Below are positions 25,244 to 36,690 of a DNA stretch of 64,000 nt, piece by piece. The first letter of the stretch is position 1; every line of letters begins with the position of its first letter. The stretch is from Isoptericola halotolerans (GTDB taxonomy: Bacteria > Actinomycetota > Actinomycetes > Actinomycetales > Cellulomonadaceae), in assembly GCF_013149785.1 (NCBI RefSeq), contig NZ_JABEZU010000001.1, positions 620,001 through 684,000 of the forward strand, read 5' to 3'. The translations under genes and the position numbers were made by a program. The notes under the pieces are model-generated. The model saw only the letters and a program-made list of their open reading frames with translations, ran no database searches and was not told the DNA's origin.

Positions 25244-26305
25244 ATGCCTCTCGCACCTCGCTACCTGGCCGCCGACACCCGTTACGACACGATGACCTAT
25301 CGCCGGACGGGTCGTTCCGGGCTGGACCTGCCGGCGCTGTCGCTGGGCCTGTGGCACAACTTCGGCCACGTGAACCCGCTGGAGACGCAGCGTGCGATCC
25401 TGTGCCGCGCGTTCGACCTCGGCGTGACGCACTTCGACCTGGCGAACAACTACGGCCCGCCGTACGGCTCGGCGGAGGAGAACTTCGGCCGCCACCTGGC
25501 CACCGACCTGCGGCCGTACCGCGACGAGCTCGTCATCTCCACCAAGGCGGGCTACGACATGTGGCCGGGCCCGTACGGCGACCACGGCTCGCGCAAGTAC
25601 CTGCTGTCCTCGCTCGACCAGTCCCTGCACCGCATGGGTCTCGACCACGTCGACATCTTCTACCACCACCGCCCGGACCCCTCGACGCCGCTGGAAGAGA
25701 CCATGGGTGCCCTCGCCTCCGCCGTCGCGCAGGGCAAGGCGCTGTACGTCGGGGTCTCGAACTACTCGCCGTCGCGCACCCGGGAGGCGGCCCAGATCCT
25801 GGCGGAGCTGGGTACCCCGATGCTCATCCACCAGCCCAGCTACTCGATGTTCAACCGGCACATCGAAGACGCCGAGCGCGAGGACCCCTACGACGGTCAG
25901 CAGAGCGAGTCCCTGCTCGACGCCGTCGAGGACCTGGGAGTGGGCACCATCGTCTTCTCCCCGCTGCAGCAGGGACTGCTGACCGGCCGCTACCTGGGCG
26001 GTTCGGCACCGGAGGGGTCGCGCGCGGCGCGGTCGGACTCGCCGTTCCTCTCCAGCGACGCCCTCAGCGAGACCTACCTCGAACGGGCGCGCGCCCTGCA
26101 CGAGATCGCCGCCGGGCGCGGGCAGAGCCTCGCCCAGCTCGCGCTGTCGTGGGTGCTGCGGGACTCGCGCGTGACGTCGGCGCTGATCGGGGCGTCCTCG
26201 GTGGCGCAGCTCGAGGACAACGTCGCGGCGCTCGCGGCCGGGCCCTTGACCGAGGACGAGGTCGCCGCGATCGAGCCGTACGCCGTCGACGGCACCGGCC
26301 GCTGA
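25244..26305 (+). CDS. Aldo-keto reductase, YghZ-like (L-glyceraldehyde 3-phosphate reductase group)
   Basis: A 353-residue NADPH-dependent (beta/alpha)8-barrel reductase. The catalytic tetrad is visible: Asp in HFDLANNYG, Tyr in the same segment, Lys in ISTKAGYDMW, His in DIFYHHRPD. The RYDTMTYRRTGRSGLDLPAL N terminus and PYGSAEENFG are typical of the YghZ/AKR14 group, which reduces L-glyceraldehyde 3-phosphate and methylglyoxal. ATG 25244 is six bases after CAGGAT, a possible leaderless promoter. It heads a set of same-strand genes with a PfkB kinase and a P-loop kinase, suggesting a small carbohydrate operon. Confidence 0.88.
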   Translation: MPLAPRYLAADTRYDTMTYRRTGRSGLDLPALSLGLWHNFGHVNPLETQRAILCRAFDLGVTHFDLANNYGPPYGSAEENFGRHLATDLRPYRDELVISTKAGYDMWPGPYGDHGSRKYLLSSLDQSLHRMGLDHVDIFYHHRPDPSTPLEETMGALASAVAQGKALYVGVSNYSPSRTREAAQILAELGTPMLIHQPSYSMFNRHIEDAEREDPYDGQQSESLLDAVEDLGVGTIVFSPLQQGLLTGRYLGGSAPEGSRAARSDSPFLSSDALSETYLERARALHEIAAGRGQSLAQLALSWVLRDSRVTSALIGASSVAQLEDNVAALAAGPLTEDEVAAIEPYAVDGTGR

Positions 26306-26322
26306 CCGGGAAGGGGACTCGG

Positions 26323-27183
26323 ATGAGCACCTGCTGGTTCGTGGGCCTGACCACGCTCGACGTCGTGCACCGGGCCACCGCGCGGCCGGGCAGCGACGAG
26401 AAGGTCACGGCCGTCCGCCAGGACGTCGCCGCGGGCGGTCCGGCTGCCAACGCCGCCGTGACGGCCGCCGCGCTCGGGGTCCGGGCCGTGCTGATCACGG
26501 CGCTGGGTGACGGGCCGGTCGCGATGGCGGCGCGCAGCGACCTGGCCGCCCACGGCGTCGAGGTCCAGGACGTGGCCGCCGGGTCGGACTTCCCGCTCGC
26601 CGTCTCCGCGGTGCTGGTCGACGACGCGACCGGGGAACGGTCGGTCGTCTCGGCGGACGCGGCGCTCGCCGACGCCCCGGCGCCGTCGAACCTGCCGCAG
26701 CTGCCCACCCCGGACCTCGTGCTGCTGGACGGGCACCACCCGGCGATCGCCCGCGCCGTCGTGGAGCACGTCGGGACCCTCGACCGCCGCCCACCCGTGC
26801 TGCTGGACGCCGGGCGGTGGCGGGAGGTGTTCGCCGAGCTGATCCCTGCCGCCGACGTCGCCGCGCTCTCGGCGGACTTCTCGGTCCCCGGGCACGACGA
26901 CGGCGCTTCGGGCGCCCGGGCGCTCGGGGCCGGCGCCGTGGTGGTCACCCACGGCGGCGACCCGGTCGAGTGGTTCGGCGCGGACGGGTCCGGGACGGTC
27001 GACGTGCCGGAGGTCGAGGTCCGCGACACGCTCGGCGCGGGCGACGCCTTCCACGGGGCGCTCGCCGCCGCCCTGGCCGGCGGGGCCGCACTGTCCGAGG
27101 CCTGCGCGCAGGCGGCACGGGTCGCGAGCACCCGGGTGGCTCACGACGGACCACGTGCCTGGCTCGCGGAGCTGCGCGGGTGA
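26323..27183 (+). CDS. PfkB-family carbohydrate kinase
   Basis: A 286-residue ribokinase-like kinase, phosphorylating a sugar or nucleoside hydroxyl with ATP. It has the N-terminal glycine motif (VAAGGPAANAAVTAAALG) and the C-terminal signature with catalytic Asp (DTLGAGDAFHGALAAALAGG). ATG 26323 follows AAGGGGA. It lies 17 bases after the aldo-keto reductase and overlaps the next gene by GTGA, so the three genes form one operon. The substrate cannot be named; fructose-type or sulfo-sugar kinases would fit the context. Confidence 0.88.
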   Translation: MSTCWFVGLTTLDVVHRATARPGSDEKVTAVRQDVAAGGPAANAAVTAAALGVRAVLITALGDGPVAMAARSDLAAHGVEVQDVAAGSDFPLAVSAVLVDDATGERSVVSADAALADAPAPSNLPQLPTPDLVLLDGHHPAIARAVVEHVGTLDRRPPVLLDAGRWREVFAELIPAADVAALSADFSVPGHDDGASGARALGAGAVVVTHGGDPVEWFGADGSGTVDVPEVEVRDTLGAGDAFHGALAAALAGGAALSEACAQAARVASTRVAHDGPRAWLAELRG

Positions 27184-27806
27184 GCACGACGGCGGAGCTC
27201 GCCGCCCGGGCGCGCGGGCTCGTCGCGTCAGGGGAGCGCGCGATCCTCGGGATCGTCGGGGCACCCGGCTCGGGCAAGTCGACGGTGGCGGCGGCGCTGG
27301 TCGAGGAGCTCGGGCCGGAGCTGGCCGTCTGCGTCGGGATGGACGGCTTCCACCTGTCGGACGCGGTGCTGGCCGCGCACGGGTCCCGGCACCGCAAGGG
27401 CGCGATCGACACGTTCGACGACGCCGGGTACGCGGCGCTGATCGCGCGGCTCGCCGACGCCCGCCCCGGTGACCCTCCGGTCTACGCCCCGGTGTTCCGG
27501 CGGGAGATCGAGGAACCGGTCGCCGCCGGTGTCGAGGTGCCGGCCGAGGTGCCGCTGGTCGTCACCGAGGGGAACTATCTGCTCGCGGCGTCGGGCGCCT
27601 GGCCCGCCGCACGGGCCCGGATGGCCGAGGTCTGGTACGTCGAGCTGCCCGACGACGTCCGCCTGGCCCGCCTCGAGGCGCGGCACCGGGCGTTCGGCAA
27701 GAGCGCCGAGGACGCGCGGCGCTGGGCGCGCGGCTCGGACCAGGTCAACACGGAGCTCATCGAGGCGACGCAGGGTGCGGCCGACCTGGTGGTCGGGCTC
27801 TCCTGA
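27180..27806 (+). CDS. P-loop nucleoside/sugar kinase (PanK/uridine-kinase-like fold)
   Basis: A 208-residue kinase starting at GTG 27180, which overlaps the stop of the PfkB gene. The Walker A is GIVGAPGSGKSTVA; GMDGFHLSD is the substrate-site motif shared by FrcK-type 'fructose transport kinase' and pantothenate/uridine kinases; the LID segment is RLEARHRAFGKSAEDARRW. Proteins with this exact layout are annotated as nucleoside/nucleotide kinase family in actinobacteria and are often beside PfkB kinases. The phosphate acceptor is unknown. Confidence 0.8.
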   Translation: MSTTAELAARARGLVASGERAILGIVGAPGSGKSTVAAALVEELGPELAVCVGMDGFHLSDAVLAAHGSRHRKGAIDTFDDAGYAALIARLADARPGDPPVYAPVFRREIEEPVAAGVEVPAEVPLVVTEGNYLLAASGAWPAARARMAEVWYVELPDDVRLARLEARHRAFGKSAEDARRWARGSDQVNTELIEATQGAADLVVGLS

Positions 27807-27906
27807 CGCGACGGCTCCGGTGCGCGCGGACCTTCCCGGCGCGTGCCGGTGCTGACATCATGGCGCCGGGCCGCGGCTGCGTCCCCGCAGAACGAGGGGA
27901 GACGCG

Positions 27907-28350
27907 GTGCGTGGCGGGACGGTGGTGGCCGGAGCAGTGCTCGCGCTCATGGTGCTGGGCGGTTGCAGCGGCAACATGTGGATCGGGTACGGGCGGGAGT
28001 GCGAGGAGTCCGTCGAGGCGTACGGGGAGGCCCTGAGCGCGGAGGCGGAGCGCCTGGCCGCGGAGCTCGGGGGTGGTGCACCGCACGAGGTGACCTGTGA
28101 CACCGATGGCGGTCCGACGGCGTGGGTGGGCTTCGACCTCGACGCGCCGGGGGCCGTCGACGTCGAGACCGCTGATGCCCGGTTGACGGAGCTGGGGTGG
28201 GTCCCCGAGAGCTCCGAGGAGGAGGCCGGCGGATACCGAGAGCTGTGGTACGCCGCCGGCGACGGAAGCGGCATGGGCCTGATCCTCACGCGGTTCACGA
28301 CCGGCGACGTCCGCGTGAGCGTCCACCGCGGGCCACCGGGCGACGACTGA
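27907..28350 (+). CDS. Small putative lipoprotein
   Basis: A 147-residue protein from GTG 27907, preceded by GAGGGGAGA. The signal peptide ends in LGGC with Cys20 as lipidation site. The mature part is acidic, has two further Cys (in RECEES and EVTCDTDG) that could form a disulfide, and a C-terminal beta-rich half (WVGFDLDAP, LTRFTTGDVRVSVH). I recognise no family. It is probably exported and anchored at the cell surface. Confidence 0.7.
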   Translation: MRGGTVVAGAVLALMVLGGCSGNMWIGYGRECEESVEAYGEALSAEAERLAAELGGGAPHEVTCDTDGGPTAWVGFDLDAPGAVDVETADARLTELGWVPESSEEEAGGYRELWYAAGDGSGMGLILTRFTTGDVRVSVHRGPPGDD

Positions 28351-28354
28351 CGGC

Positions 28355-28828
28355 TCACAGCCCGCGGCGCAGCTTCTCCACGAGCGGCTGGATGCGGAAC
28401 GGCACCAGCTCGCCCATCGAGAGGGACGTCTCGGTGCGCTGCACGCCGTCGATGCGCAGGATCGCGGCGTCGATGCGGAACAGGTGATCGGTGTCCCGGC
28501 AGACGACGTGGACGCGCAGGTCCGCTGCTCCGCTGTGCCCGAACGCCTGGATCACCTCGGGGATCTCGGCGAGCTCGGTGACGATCCGGGCGAGCTCCTG
28601 CTGGTGCACGGTGACCTCGATGAAGGCGGTCAGCGGGTGACCGAGCACGGCAGGGTCGATGCACCGGTCGAACTCCCGGAAGGCGCCGGCGTCCTCCAGG
28701 CGGGTCAGCCGGGCGGCCACGGTGTTGCGCGAGATGCCCAGCCGCTGGGCGAGGGCGACCGTCGTGGCGCGCGGGTCCTGCGAGAGGGCCCTCAGCAGTG
28801 CGAGGTCCACGGCGTCGATGCTGTGCAC
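28355..28828 (-). CDS. Lrp/AsnC-family regulator, likely of the bkd operon
   Basis: A 157-residue protein with an N-terminal helix-turn-helix (LAQRLGISRNTVAARLTRLE, about residues 26-45) and a C-terminal RAM ligand-binding domain (HSGAADLRVHVVCRDTDHLF). ATG 28828 lies 15 bases after TAGGCT (minus-strand minus-10). It is divergent from bkdA, and Lrp-type BkdR proteins commonly control branched-chain keto-acid dehydrogenase genes in response to leucine, isoleucine or valine. The palindrome at 28980-29000 near the bkdA promoter is a candidate target. Confidence 0.85.
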   Translation of the reverse strand: MHSIDAVDLALLRALSQDPRATTVALAQRLGISRNTVAARLTRLEDAGAFREFDRCIDPAVLGHPLTAFIEVTVHQQELARIVTELAEIPEVIQAFGHSGAADLRVHVVCRDTDHLFRIDAAILRIDGVQRTETSLSMGELVPFRIQPLVEKLRRGL

Positions 28829-28858
28829 CCGATCAGCCTATCCGTGATGCGCACCACG

Positions 28859-28927
28859 TTCCGGTCGGCACGTTCGGCTCCGGTCGGCAGCCGCAGTGAC
28901 CGATCGGAGCCGGAGGTGCCGACCGGA
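28859..28927. repeat. Long inverted repeat in the divergent lrp-bkdA region
   Basis: CCGGTCGGCAC and CGGCTCCGGTCGG on the left pair with CCGATCGGAGCCG and GTGCCGACCGG on the right. The motif TCCGGTCGGCA occurs twice on the left side. Because both flanking genes point away from it, a simple terminator role is not expected. Confidence 0.6.
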
Positions 28928-28979
28928 GCGCTGAGGTCACGAACCGCGCCGGGCTGTGCACTCTGCTCAGCCCGACACC

Positions 28980-29005
28980 ACGCACCAGAGCACTGTGCGT
29001 AGCGT
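28980..29005 (+). promoter_or_regulatory. bkdA promoter region with candidate Lrp site
   Basis: ACGCAC (28980-28985) and GTGCGT (28995-29000) form an inverted repeat around nine bases, immediately overlapping TAGCGT (29000-29005), a likely minus-10. Binding here would block transcription of the bkd operon. Confidence 0.45.
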
Positions 29006-29102
29006 GCCCGACGGCGGTGGTGCGGTGTGACCCAGCCGCGTTACGTTCGCCACATCGGCGCTCGACGAGGAGCGCCGTCTCCGATGCGAGGTGAGGCCAC
29101 CC

Positions 29103-30383
29103 ATGCCCAGCACCACGGATCCGAGGACGCGGCGCCTGTCACGAGCAGGCCACGACTCCTCGGTGGACAGCGCCCACGGCGGCGCGCGCGACCATGCGCC
29201 CGCCACCGCCCGCCCGGCCTCCGCGCGCGAGGGCGTCGACCCCGGGGACGGCACCGTCCGGCTGGTCGACGCCGACGGCGTGCGCCACCCGGACGCGACG
29301 TACGACGCCTGGGTCGAGGACGTCGACCACGCCGCCCTGCTGCGCCTCTACGAGGACATGGTGGTCGTGCGTCGCATCGACACCGAGGCCACCGCCCTGC
29401 AGCGCCAGGGCCACCTCGCGCTGTGGCCCCCGCTGCTCGGCCAGGAGGCCGCCCAGATCGGCTCGGCCCGTGCCCTGGACGTCGACGACTTCGTGTTCTC
29501 CAGCTACCGCGAGCACGGCGTCGCCCACGTGCGTGGCATCGCCGGGGCGGACCTGCTGCGCGTGTGGCGCGGCGTCACCGGCGCCGGGTGGGACCCGCAC
29601 GAGGCCCGGATGGCGCCCATGCAGGTGATCATCGGTGCCCAGGCCCTGCACGCCGTGGGCTACGCCGTCGGGATCCTCGCCGACCAGGAGACCGACGAAC
29701 GGGGCGAGGCCCCGGGCTCCGGTGCCACCGCCGGGGCCGCACCCACCGAGGCCGTCATCTCCTACTTCGGTGACGGCGCGACGAGCCAGGGCGACGTCGC
29801 CGAGGCGTTCACGTTCGCCTCGACCTGGACGGCGCCCGTGGTCTTCTTCTGCCAGAACAACCAGTGGGCGATCTCCGAGCCGGTGTCGCTGCAGTCCAAG
29901 GTGCCGCTCGTCGAGCGTGCCCGGGGCTTCGGCATGCCGGGCGTCCGGGTGGACGGCAACGACGTGCTGGCCGTGCTCGCGGTGACGCGCCAGGCGCTGC
30001 ACCGGGCGCGCACCGGCGGCGGCCCCACCTTCATCGAGGCCGTCACCTACCGCCGCGGGCCGCACACCACGGCCGACGACCCCACCCGTTACCGCACCTC
30101 CGCCGAGATCGAGCACTGGGAGGCGCGCGACCCGGTCGACCGCATCGCCGCCCACCTGCGTGCCGAGGGTGCGCTCGACGACGACGGCGAGGCCCGGGTG
30201 CAGGCCGCTGCCGACGCCGTCGCGGCCGAGCTGCGCGCCGGCGTCACCTCCATCGCGGACCCGTCGTGGCCCGACGTCTTCGCGGACGTCTACGCCGAGC
30301 CGCACGCCGAGCTCGACGCCGAGCGGGACGCCTACGCCCGCTACCTCGACGGCTTCGAGACCTCCGAAGGAGGCGGACGATGA
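29103..30383 (+). CDS. bkdA: Branched-chain 2-oxoacid dehydrogenase E1 alpha subunit
   Basis: A 426-residue thiamine-diphosphate subunit. I start it at ATG 29103, which has GGTGAGG upstream, rather than GTG 29091. It carries the ThDP motif GDGATSQGDVAEAF (from residue 223) ending in NNQWAISEP, and the phosphorylation-loop-like RRGPHTTADDPTRYR. With E1 beta it decarboxylates the 2-keto acids of Leu, Ile and Val and loads the acyl group on E2. The N-terminal 50 residues are a low-complexity extension. It opens an eight-gene operon in the order seen in Mycobacterium tuberculosis around Rv2497c-Rv2502c. Confidence 0.92.
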   Translation: MPSTTDPRTRRLSRAGHDSSVDSAHGGARDHAPATARPASAREGVDPGDGTVRLVDADGVRHPDATYDAWVEDVDHAALLRLYEDMVVVRRIDTEATALQRQGHLALWPPLLGQEAAQIGSARALDVDDFVFSSYREHGVAHVRGIAGADLLRVWRGVTGAGWDPHEARMAPMQVIIGAQALHAVGYAVGILADQETDERGEAPGSGATAGAAPTEAVISYFGDGATSQGDVAEAFTFASTWTAPVVFFCQNNQWAISEPVSLQSKVPLVERARGFGMPGVRVDGNDVLAVLAVTRQALHRARTGGGPTFIEAVTYRRGPHTTADDPTRYRTSAEIEHWEARDPVDRIAAHLRAEGALDDDGEARVQAAADAVAAELRAGVTSIADPSWPDVFADVYAEPHAELDAERDAYARYLDGFETSEGGGR

Positions 30384-31423
30384 CGACGCAGACGATGACG
30401 CTGGCCCAGGGCCTCAACGCCGGCCTGCGGCAGGCGCTGCGCGACGACGACCACGTGGTGCTGCTCGGTGAGGACATCGGCGCCCTCGGCGGGGTCTTCC
30501 GGGTCACGGACGGGCTGCAGCGCGAGTTCGGGCCGCGCCGGGTGGTGGACACGCCGCTGGCGGAGTCGGGGATCCTCGGCACCGCCATCGGGATGGCGTA
30601 CCGCGGGTACCGCTCGGTGGTGGAGATCCAGTTCGACGGGTTCGTCTACGTCGCGTTCGACCAGATCGTCAGCCAGGTCGCCAAGATGCACGCCCGCACG
30701 AGGGGCAAGGTGCCGATGCCGCTGACGATCCGCATCCCCGTCGCCGGCGGAATCGGCGCGGCGGAGCACCACAGCGAGTCCCCGGAGGCGTACTTCGTGC
30801 ACACCGCGGGGCTGCGCGTGGTGTCGGTGTCGAACCCGCAGGACGCCAGCACCGTGCTGCGCCAGGCGATCGCCTGCGACGACCCGGTGATCTTCTTCGA
30901 GCCCAAGCGGCTCTACCACGTCAAGGGCGAGGTCGACCCCGCCGTCGACCTCGCCGACGCCCCGCCCATGAGCGCAGCCCACGTGGTGCGCCCCGGCCGT
31001 GACGTCACCGTCGCCACGTGGGGCTCGCACGTCGCCACCGGCATCGACGCGGCCGAGGCGTACGACGGCGCGTCGATCGAGGTCATCGACCTGCGGTCGC
31101 TCTCGCCGTGGGACGCCGACGCCGTCACCGAGTCCGTGCGCCGCACGGGGCGGCTCGTCGTGGTCCACGAGGGACCACGTCAGGCGGGCGTCGGTGCCGA
31201 GATCTGCGCGACGGTCACCGAGCGGTGCTTCGAGCACCTCGAGGCCCCGCCCGTACGCATCACGGGCCACGACGTGCCCTACCCGCCGGCCAAGCTCGAG
31301 GGACACCACGTGCCCGACCTGGACCGGGTGTGCTTCGCCGTCGACCAGGTGCTGGGCAGGGTGCCGCTCGACGTCCCGACGGTCAGCGCGGCCGTCCGGT
31401 CCGGCGGGGAGATGGCGGCATGA
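30380..31423 (+). CDS. bkdB: Branched-chain 2-oxoacid dehydrogenase E1 beta subunit
   Basis: A 347-residue partner of E1 alpha. It has LLGEDIGALGGVFRVTDGL at the N terminus and the ThDP-pyrimidine region (VEIQFDGFVYVAFDQIVSQ), with GGIGAAEHHSESPEA in the active site. ATG 30380 overlaps the stop of bkdA (ATGA). The C-terminal transketolase-like domain is complete. A 17-codon ORF overlaps its stop codon and links it to the E2 gene. Confidence 0.92.
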   Translation: MTTQTMTLAQGLNAGLRQALRDDDHVVLLGEDIGALGGVFRVTDGLQREFGPRRVVDTPLAESGILGTAIGMAYRGYRSVVEIQFDGFVYVAFDQIVSQVAKMHARTRGKVPMPLTIRIPVAGGIGAAEHHSESPEAYFVHTAGLRVVSVSNPQDASTVLRQAIACDDPVIFFEPKRLYHVKGEVDPAVDLADAPPMSAAHVVRPGRDVTVATWGSHVATGIDAAEAYDGASIEVIDLRSLSPWDADAVTESVRRTGRLVVVHEGPRQAGVGAEICATVTERCFEHLEAPPVRITGHDVPYPPAKLEGHHVPDLDRVCFAVDQVLGRVPLDVPTVSAAVRSGGEMAA

Positions 31424-31473
31424 GCGCGAGCAGCGAGGCGCGGCAGCGTTCAGGCAAGGAGGACGACTCATGA
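31420..31473 (+). CDS. 17-codon bridging ORF between bkdB and bkdC
   Basis: It encodes [17 protein letters not shown]. Its ATG overlaps the bkdB stop as ATGA and its own TGA overlaps the bkdC ATG in the same way. AAGGAGG inside it is the ribosome-binding site of bkdC. It probably serves to carry ribosomes across the gap; no peptide function is claimed. Confidence 0.4.
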   Translation: MSASSEARQRSGKEDDS

Positions 31474-32914
31474 GCACCCAGGAGTTCCTGCTCCCGGACC
31501 TCGGCGAAGGACTGACCGAGTCCGAGGTGGTCGAGTGGCGCGTGACGCCGGGCGACACGGTGACGCTGAACCAGGTGATCGCCGAGGTCGAGACCGCCAA
31601 GGCGCTCGTCGAGATCCCCTCGCCGTACGCGGGCGTCGTCGCGGTCCTCCACGCGGAGGAGGGGCAGATCGTCGAGGTCGGCGAGCCGCTGGTCACCTTC
31701 GAGCTCGAGACGGCGACCGGCTCGCCTGCCGCCCACGACGGCCCGGCACCTGCGACGGAGGAGCCGGCCGCGTCGCACGAGCTGTCGGCCCCGTCCGGGA
31801 CGCCGACGTCGTCGGCCTCGTCGGAACCGGCGGACGAGGAGGAGTCCCGGCCCAACCTCGTGGGCTACGGGGCCCGCGCGGCCCGTCGCGGCCGCGCGAC
31901 CCGCCGTCCGCGCAAGCCGGTCGCCGTGCCCGGGCCGGCGCCGTCGGACGGGGTGGCCCCGCGGGCCACGGCCACCCGCCGCGCCACCCCGGGGGTCCGC
32001 GCGATGGCCAAGCGGCTCGGTGTCGACCTCACGCAGGTCACCGGCACCGGCACCGACGGGCGCATCTCGCGCGACGACGTGGAGACCGCTGCGCACGGCG
32101 CACCGGGCGCCGGTCCCCGCCGCGTGGAAGCTGCCGAGCACCGCGAGCCGGTGCGCGGCGTGCGCAAGCACACCGCCGCCGCGATGGTCGCCAGCGCCGC
32201 GATCCCGCAGGCCACCGTGCACCTCACCTGCGACGTGACGGCGCTGACCGAGCTGCTGGCGCGCCTGCGCGAGCACCCGCGCACCGCAGGGACCCGCCTG
32301 ACCGTCCTCGCCCTCGTGGCCCGCGCGGTGTGCGCGCTGCTGCCCGACCACCCGGCGCTCGTCACGCGGTGGGAGGAGTCCGACGAGGGCCCGCAGCTCG
32401 TGCGCCCGGCGCACGTGCACCTGGGGATCGCCGTGGCCACGGACCGCGGGCTCGTGGTGCCGCACGTGCCGCACGCCGACGAGCTGTCCCTGGTCGGCCT
32501 GGCCCGGGAGCTCGGCGAGCTCGTCGCGGTCGCCCGCGCCGGACGGACCCGGCCCGAGCGGCTCACCGGCGGCACCCTGACGCTCACCAACGTCGGGGTG
32601 TTCGGGGTCGACGCGGGCACGCCGCTGCTCAACCCCGGCGAGTCGGCCATCCTCGGGATCGGGCGGCTCGCGCGGCGGCCCTGGGAGCACGCGGGCGAGA
32701 TCGCGCTGCGCGAGACGTTGACGCTCAGCCTGACCTTCGACCACCGGGTGGTCGACGGCGAGCAGGGCGCCCGGTTCCTCGCCGACCTCGGGGCGGTGCT
32801 CACCGACCCTGCGCTCGTGCTGCTGCTCGGCGGTTCCGACCGCGCGGACGGCCTGGGCGCCGTCCACGGCTCTGCAGCGACCGGCGACTCCCCAGGACCC
32901 GAGGGGCGGGTCGC

Positions 32915-32918
<4 letters not shown>
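31470..32918 (+). CDS. bkdC: Dihydrolipoamide acyltransferase E2 of the branched-chain complex
   Basis: A 482-residue core subunit. Domains: lipoyl (1-78) with lipoyl-Lys44 in [12 protein letters not shown]; Ala/Pro/Ser-rich linker (80-165); peripheral-subunit-binding domain (about 170-205, [16 protein letters not shown]); catalytic acyltransferase (about 225-465) with His425 in [11 protein letters not shown]. One lipoyl domain only. ATG 31470 follows AAGGAGG. It transfers the acyl group from lipoyl to CoA, giving isovaleryl-, isobutyryl- and 2-methylbutyryl-CoA. No E3 gene follows; the housekeeping lipoamide dehydrogenase must serve. Confidence 0.92.
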
Positions 32919-34542
<1,624 letters not shown>

Positions 34543-34546
<4 letters not shown>

Positions 34547-36690
34547 GGCACGTGTTCCCGTCGGTCCTGGTCGCCAACCGCGGCGAGATCGCCTGCCGCG
34601 TGATCGGCACGCTGCGCCGCCTCGGCATCCGCTCCGTGGCCGTGCACGCGGGACCGGCCGGAGGGATCGACGCGCGATCTCGCCACGTGCGCGAGGCCGA
34701 CGTCGCGGTGTCGCTCGGCGGTGAGGTCGGTGCCCGCGCCTACCTGGACGTCGAGGCCGTCGTGGCGGCCGCCGTCGCCACCGGGGCGGAGGCGATCCAC
34801 CCCGGGTACGGCTTCCTGTCGGAGAACCCGGAGCTCGCCCGTGCCTGCGAGCGGGCCGGGATCGTCTTCGTCGGACCGCCGGTCGGCGCGATCGAGGCGA
34901 TGGCCGACAAGGTCGCCGGCAAGCGGATCGTCGCCGAGCGCGGCGTGCCCGTGCTGCCCGGCACGCTCGACGCCTCGCTCGACGACGACGCTCTCGTCGC
35001 CGCCGCGGACGAGGTCGGCTTCCCGCTGCTGGTCAAGCCGGTCGCCGGGGGCGGCGGCAAGGGGATGGTGGTCGTCCGGGCCGCCGCAGCGCTGCCGGAC
35101 GCGCTGGCCTCGGCCCGCCGCGTGGCGACGTCGGCGTTCGGCGACGACGGGCTGCTGCTCGAACGGCTCGTGGACACCCCCCGGCACATCGAGGTGCAGG
35201 TCCTGGCCGACATCCGCGGCGCCGTCGTGCACCTGGGCGAGCGGGAGTGCACGCTGCAGCGCCGCCACCAGAAGATCATCGAGGAGGCGCCGTCGCCCGT
35301 GGTCGACGAGACCACCCGGGACCGCCTCGGCGCGGCCGCCTGCGAGGTGGCCCGCTCGGTGGGGTACGTCGGTGTCGGCACGGTGGAGTTCCTCGTGCCC
35401 GCGGACGCCCCGGACGACTTCGCGTTCATCGAGATGAACACGCGCCTGCAGGTGGAGCACCCGGTCACCGAGATGGTCACCGGCCTGGACCTGGTGGAGG
35501 CGCAGCTGCGGGTCGCCGCCGGCGAGCCGTTGTGGTTCGGCCAGCAGGACGTGCGGATCACGGGCCACGCGATCGAGGCCCGGGTGTACGCCGAGTCGCC
35601 CGCCCGCGGGTTCCTGCCGTCGGTGGGGCGCGTCGAGGTGTTCGACGACGCCGGGGTGGGCGCCGGGCCGCAGGCCTTCCCGCTGCGCCTGGATGCCGGG
35701 ATCCGTGCCGGGGACGAGGTGAGCGGGGACTACGACCCGATGCTCGCCAAGGCCGTCGCCCACGGCGTGGACCGGGACCAGGCGCTGGCCCGGCTCGACG
35801 GGCTCCTGGCCCGCACGGCGGTGCTCGGCGTCGAGACCAACACCGCGTTCCTGCGCGACCTGCTCGCCGACCCGGACGTCCGGGCCGGCAAGCTCGACAC
35901 CGGGCTGGTGGACCGGCTGGTCGTCCCCGCGGAGCCTCCGGGGCCGGCGCGGGACGGGCAGGACGCCGACCTCGACGATGCGGTGGTGGCTGCGGCGATG
36001 CTCGTCGGCACCACCTCGGCCGGCGACGACGGTGGCGCTGGTGACGGCGTCGCGAGCCCCTGGATCCGCGACGGCTGGCGCCTCAACGCCGCACCCGCCA
36101 CCCGTCGGGTCGCCCTGCGCGACGCCGCCGGGACGATCCACGACCTCGAGGCCACCGGGACGCGGGACGCCGCCACGGTGGCGCGCGCACCCGGGGGCCC
36201 CCAGGGGCCGCGGCGTGGCGGGGACGCCTCACGGGCCGACGGCGGCACCCCGGTGCGCGCGTCCCTGCGCCCGGCCGGTGGCGCCCCGCACCGCCGCCTG
36301 CTCACGCTCGACCGACGCACGACGCCGGTCCACGTGCTGCGGCAGGGCGACCTCGTGTGGGTCGCCGCCGCGGGCCGCACCACCGTGCTCACCGTCCTGG
36401 ACCGTGCCGCCCGCGCGGCGCTGCGCCGCAGCGGACGGGTAGCCACGGGCGGACCGGGATCACCGACCGGTCCCACCGAGGTCCGGGCCCAGATGCCCGG
36501 CACGGTGACCGCCACCCATGCCGAAGGACCCGTCCTCGCCGGTGCCGCCGTCGTCGTCGTCGAGGCCATGAAGATGGAGCACCCCCTGCCCGCACCCGCC
36601 GCAGGGACCCTGCGCGTCGTGGTGCACCCGGGCGACCAGGTCCGCCTCGACCAGGTGGTCGCCGTCGTCGAACCCGAAGGAGCGTCATGA
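34543..36690 (+). CDS. accA1: Biotin-dependent acyl-CoA carboxylase alpha subunit
   Basis: About 715 residues if started at GTG 34543 (GTGA overlap with accD1); GTG 34552 gives the usual [11 protein letters not shown] beginning and is equally possible. Domains: biotin carboxylase (about 1-450) with [15 protein letters not shown] as ATP-grasp glycine loop and [15 protein letters not shown]; a middle BT-like domain; and a C-terminal biotin carrier with biotinyl-Lys677 in [10 protein letters not shown] low-complexity Arg/Pro stretch (about 540-590) joins the last two. It carboxylates its own biotin with bicarbonate and ATP and hands it to AccD1. Confidence 0.9.
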
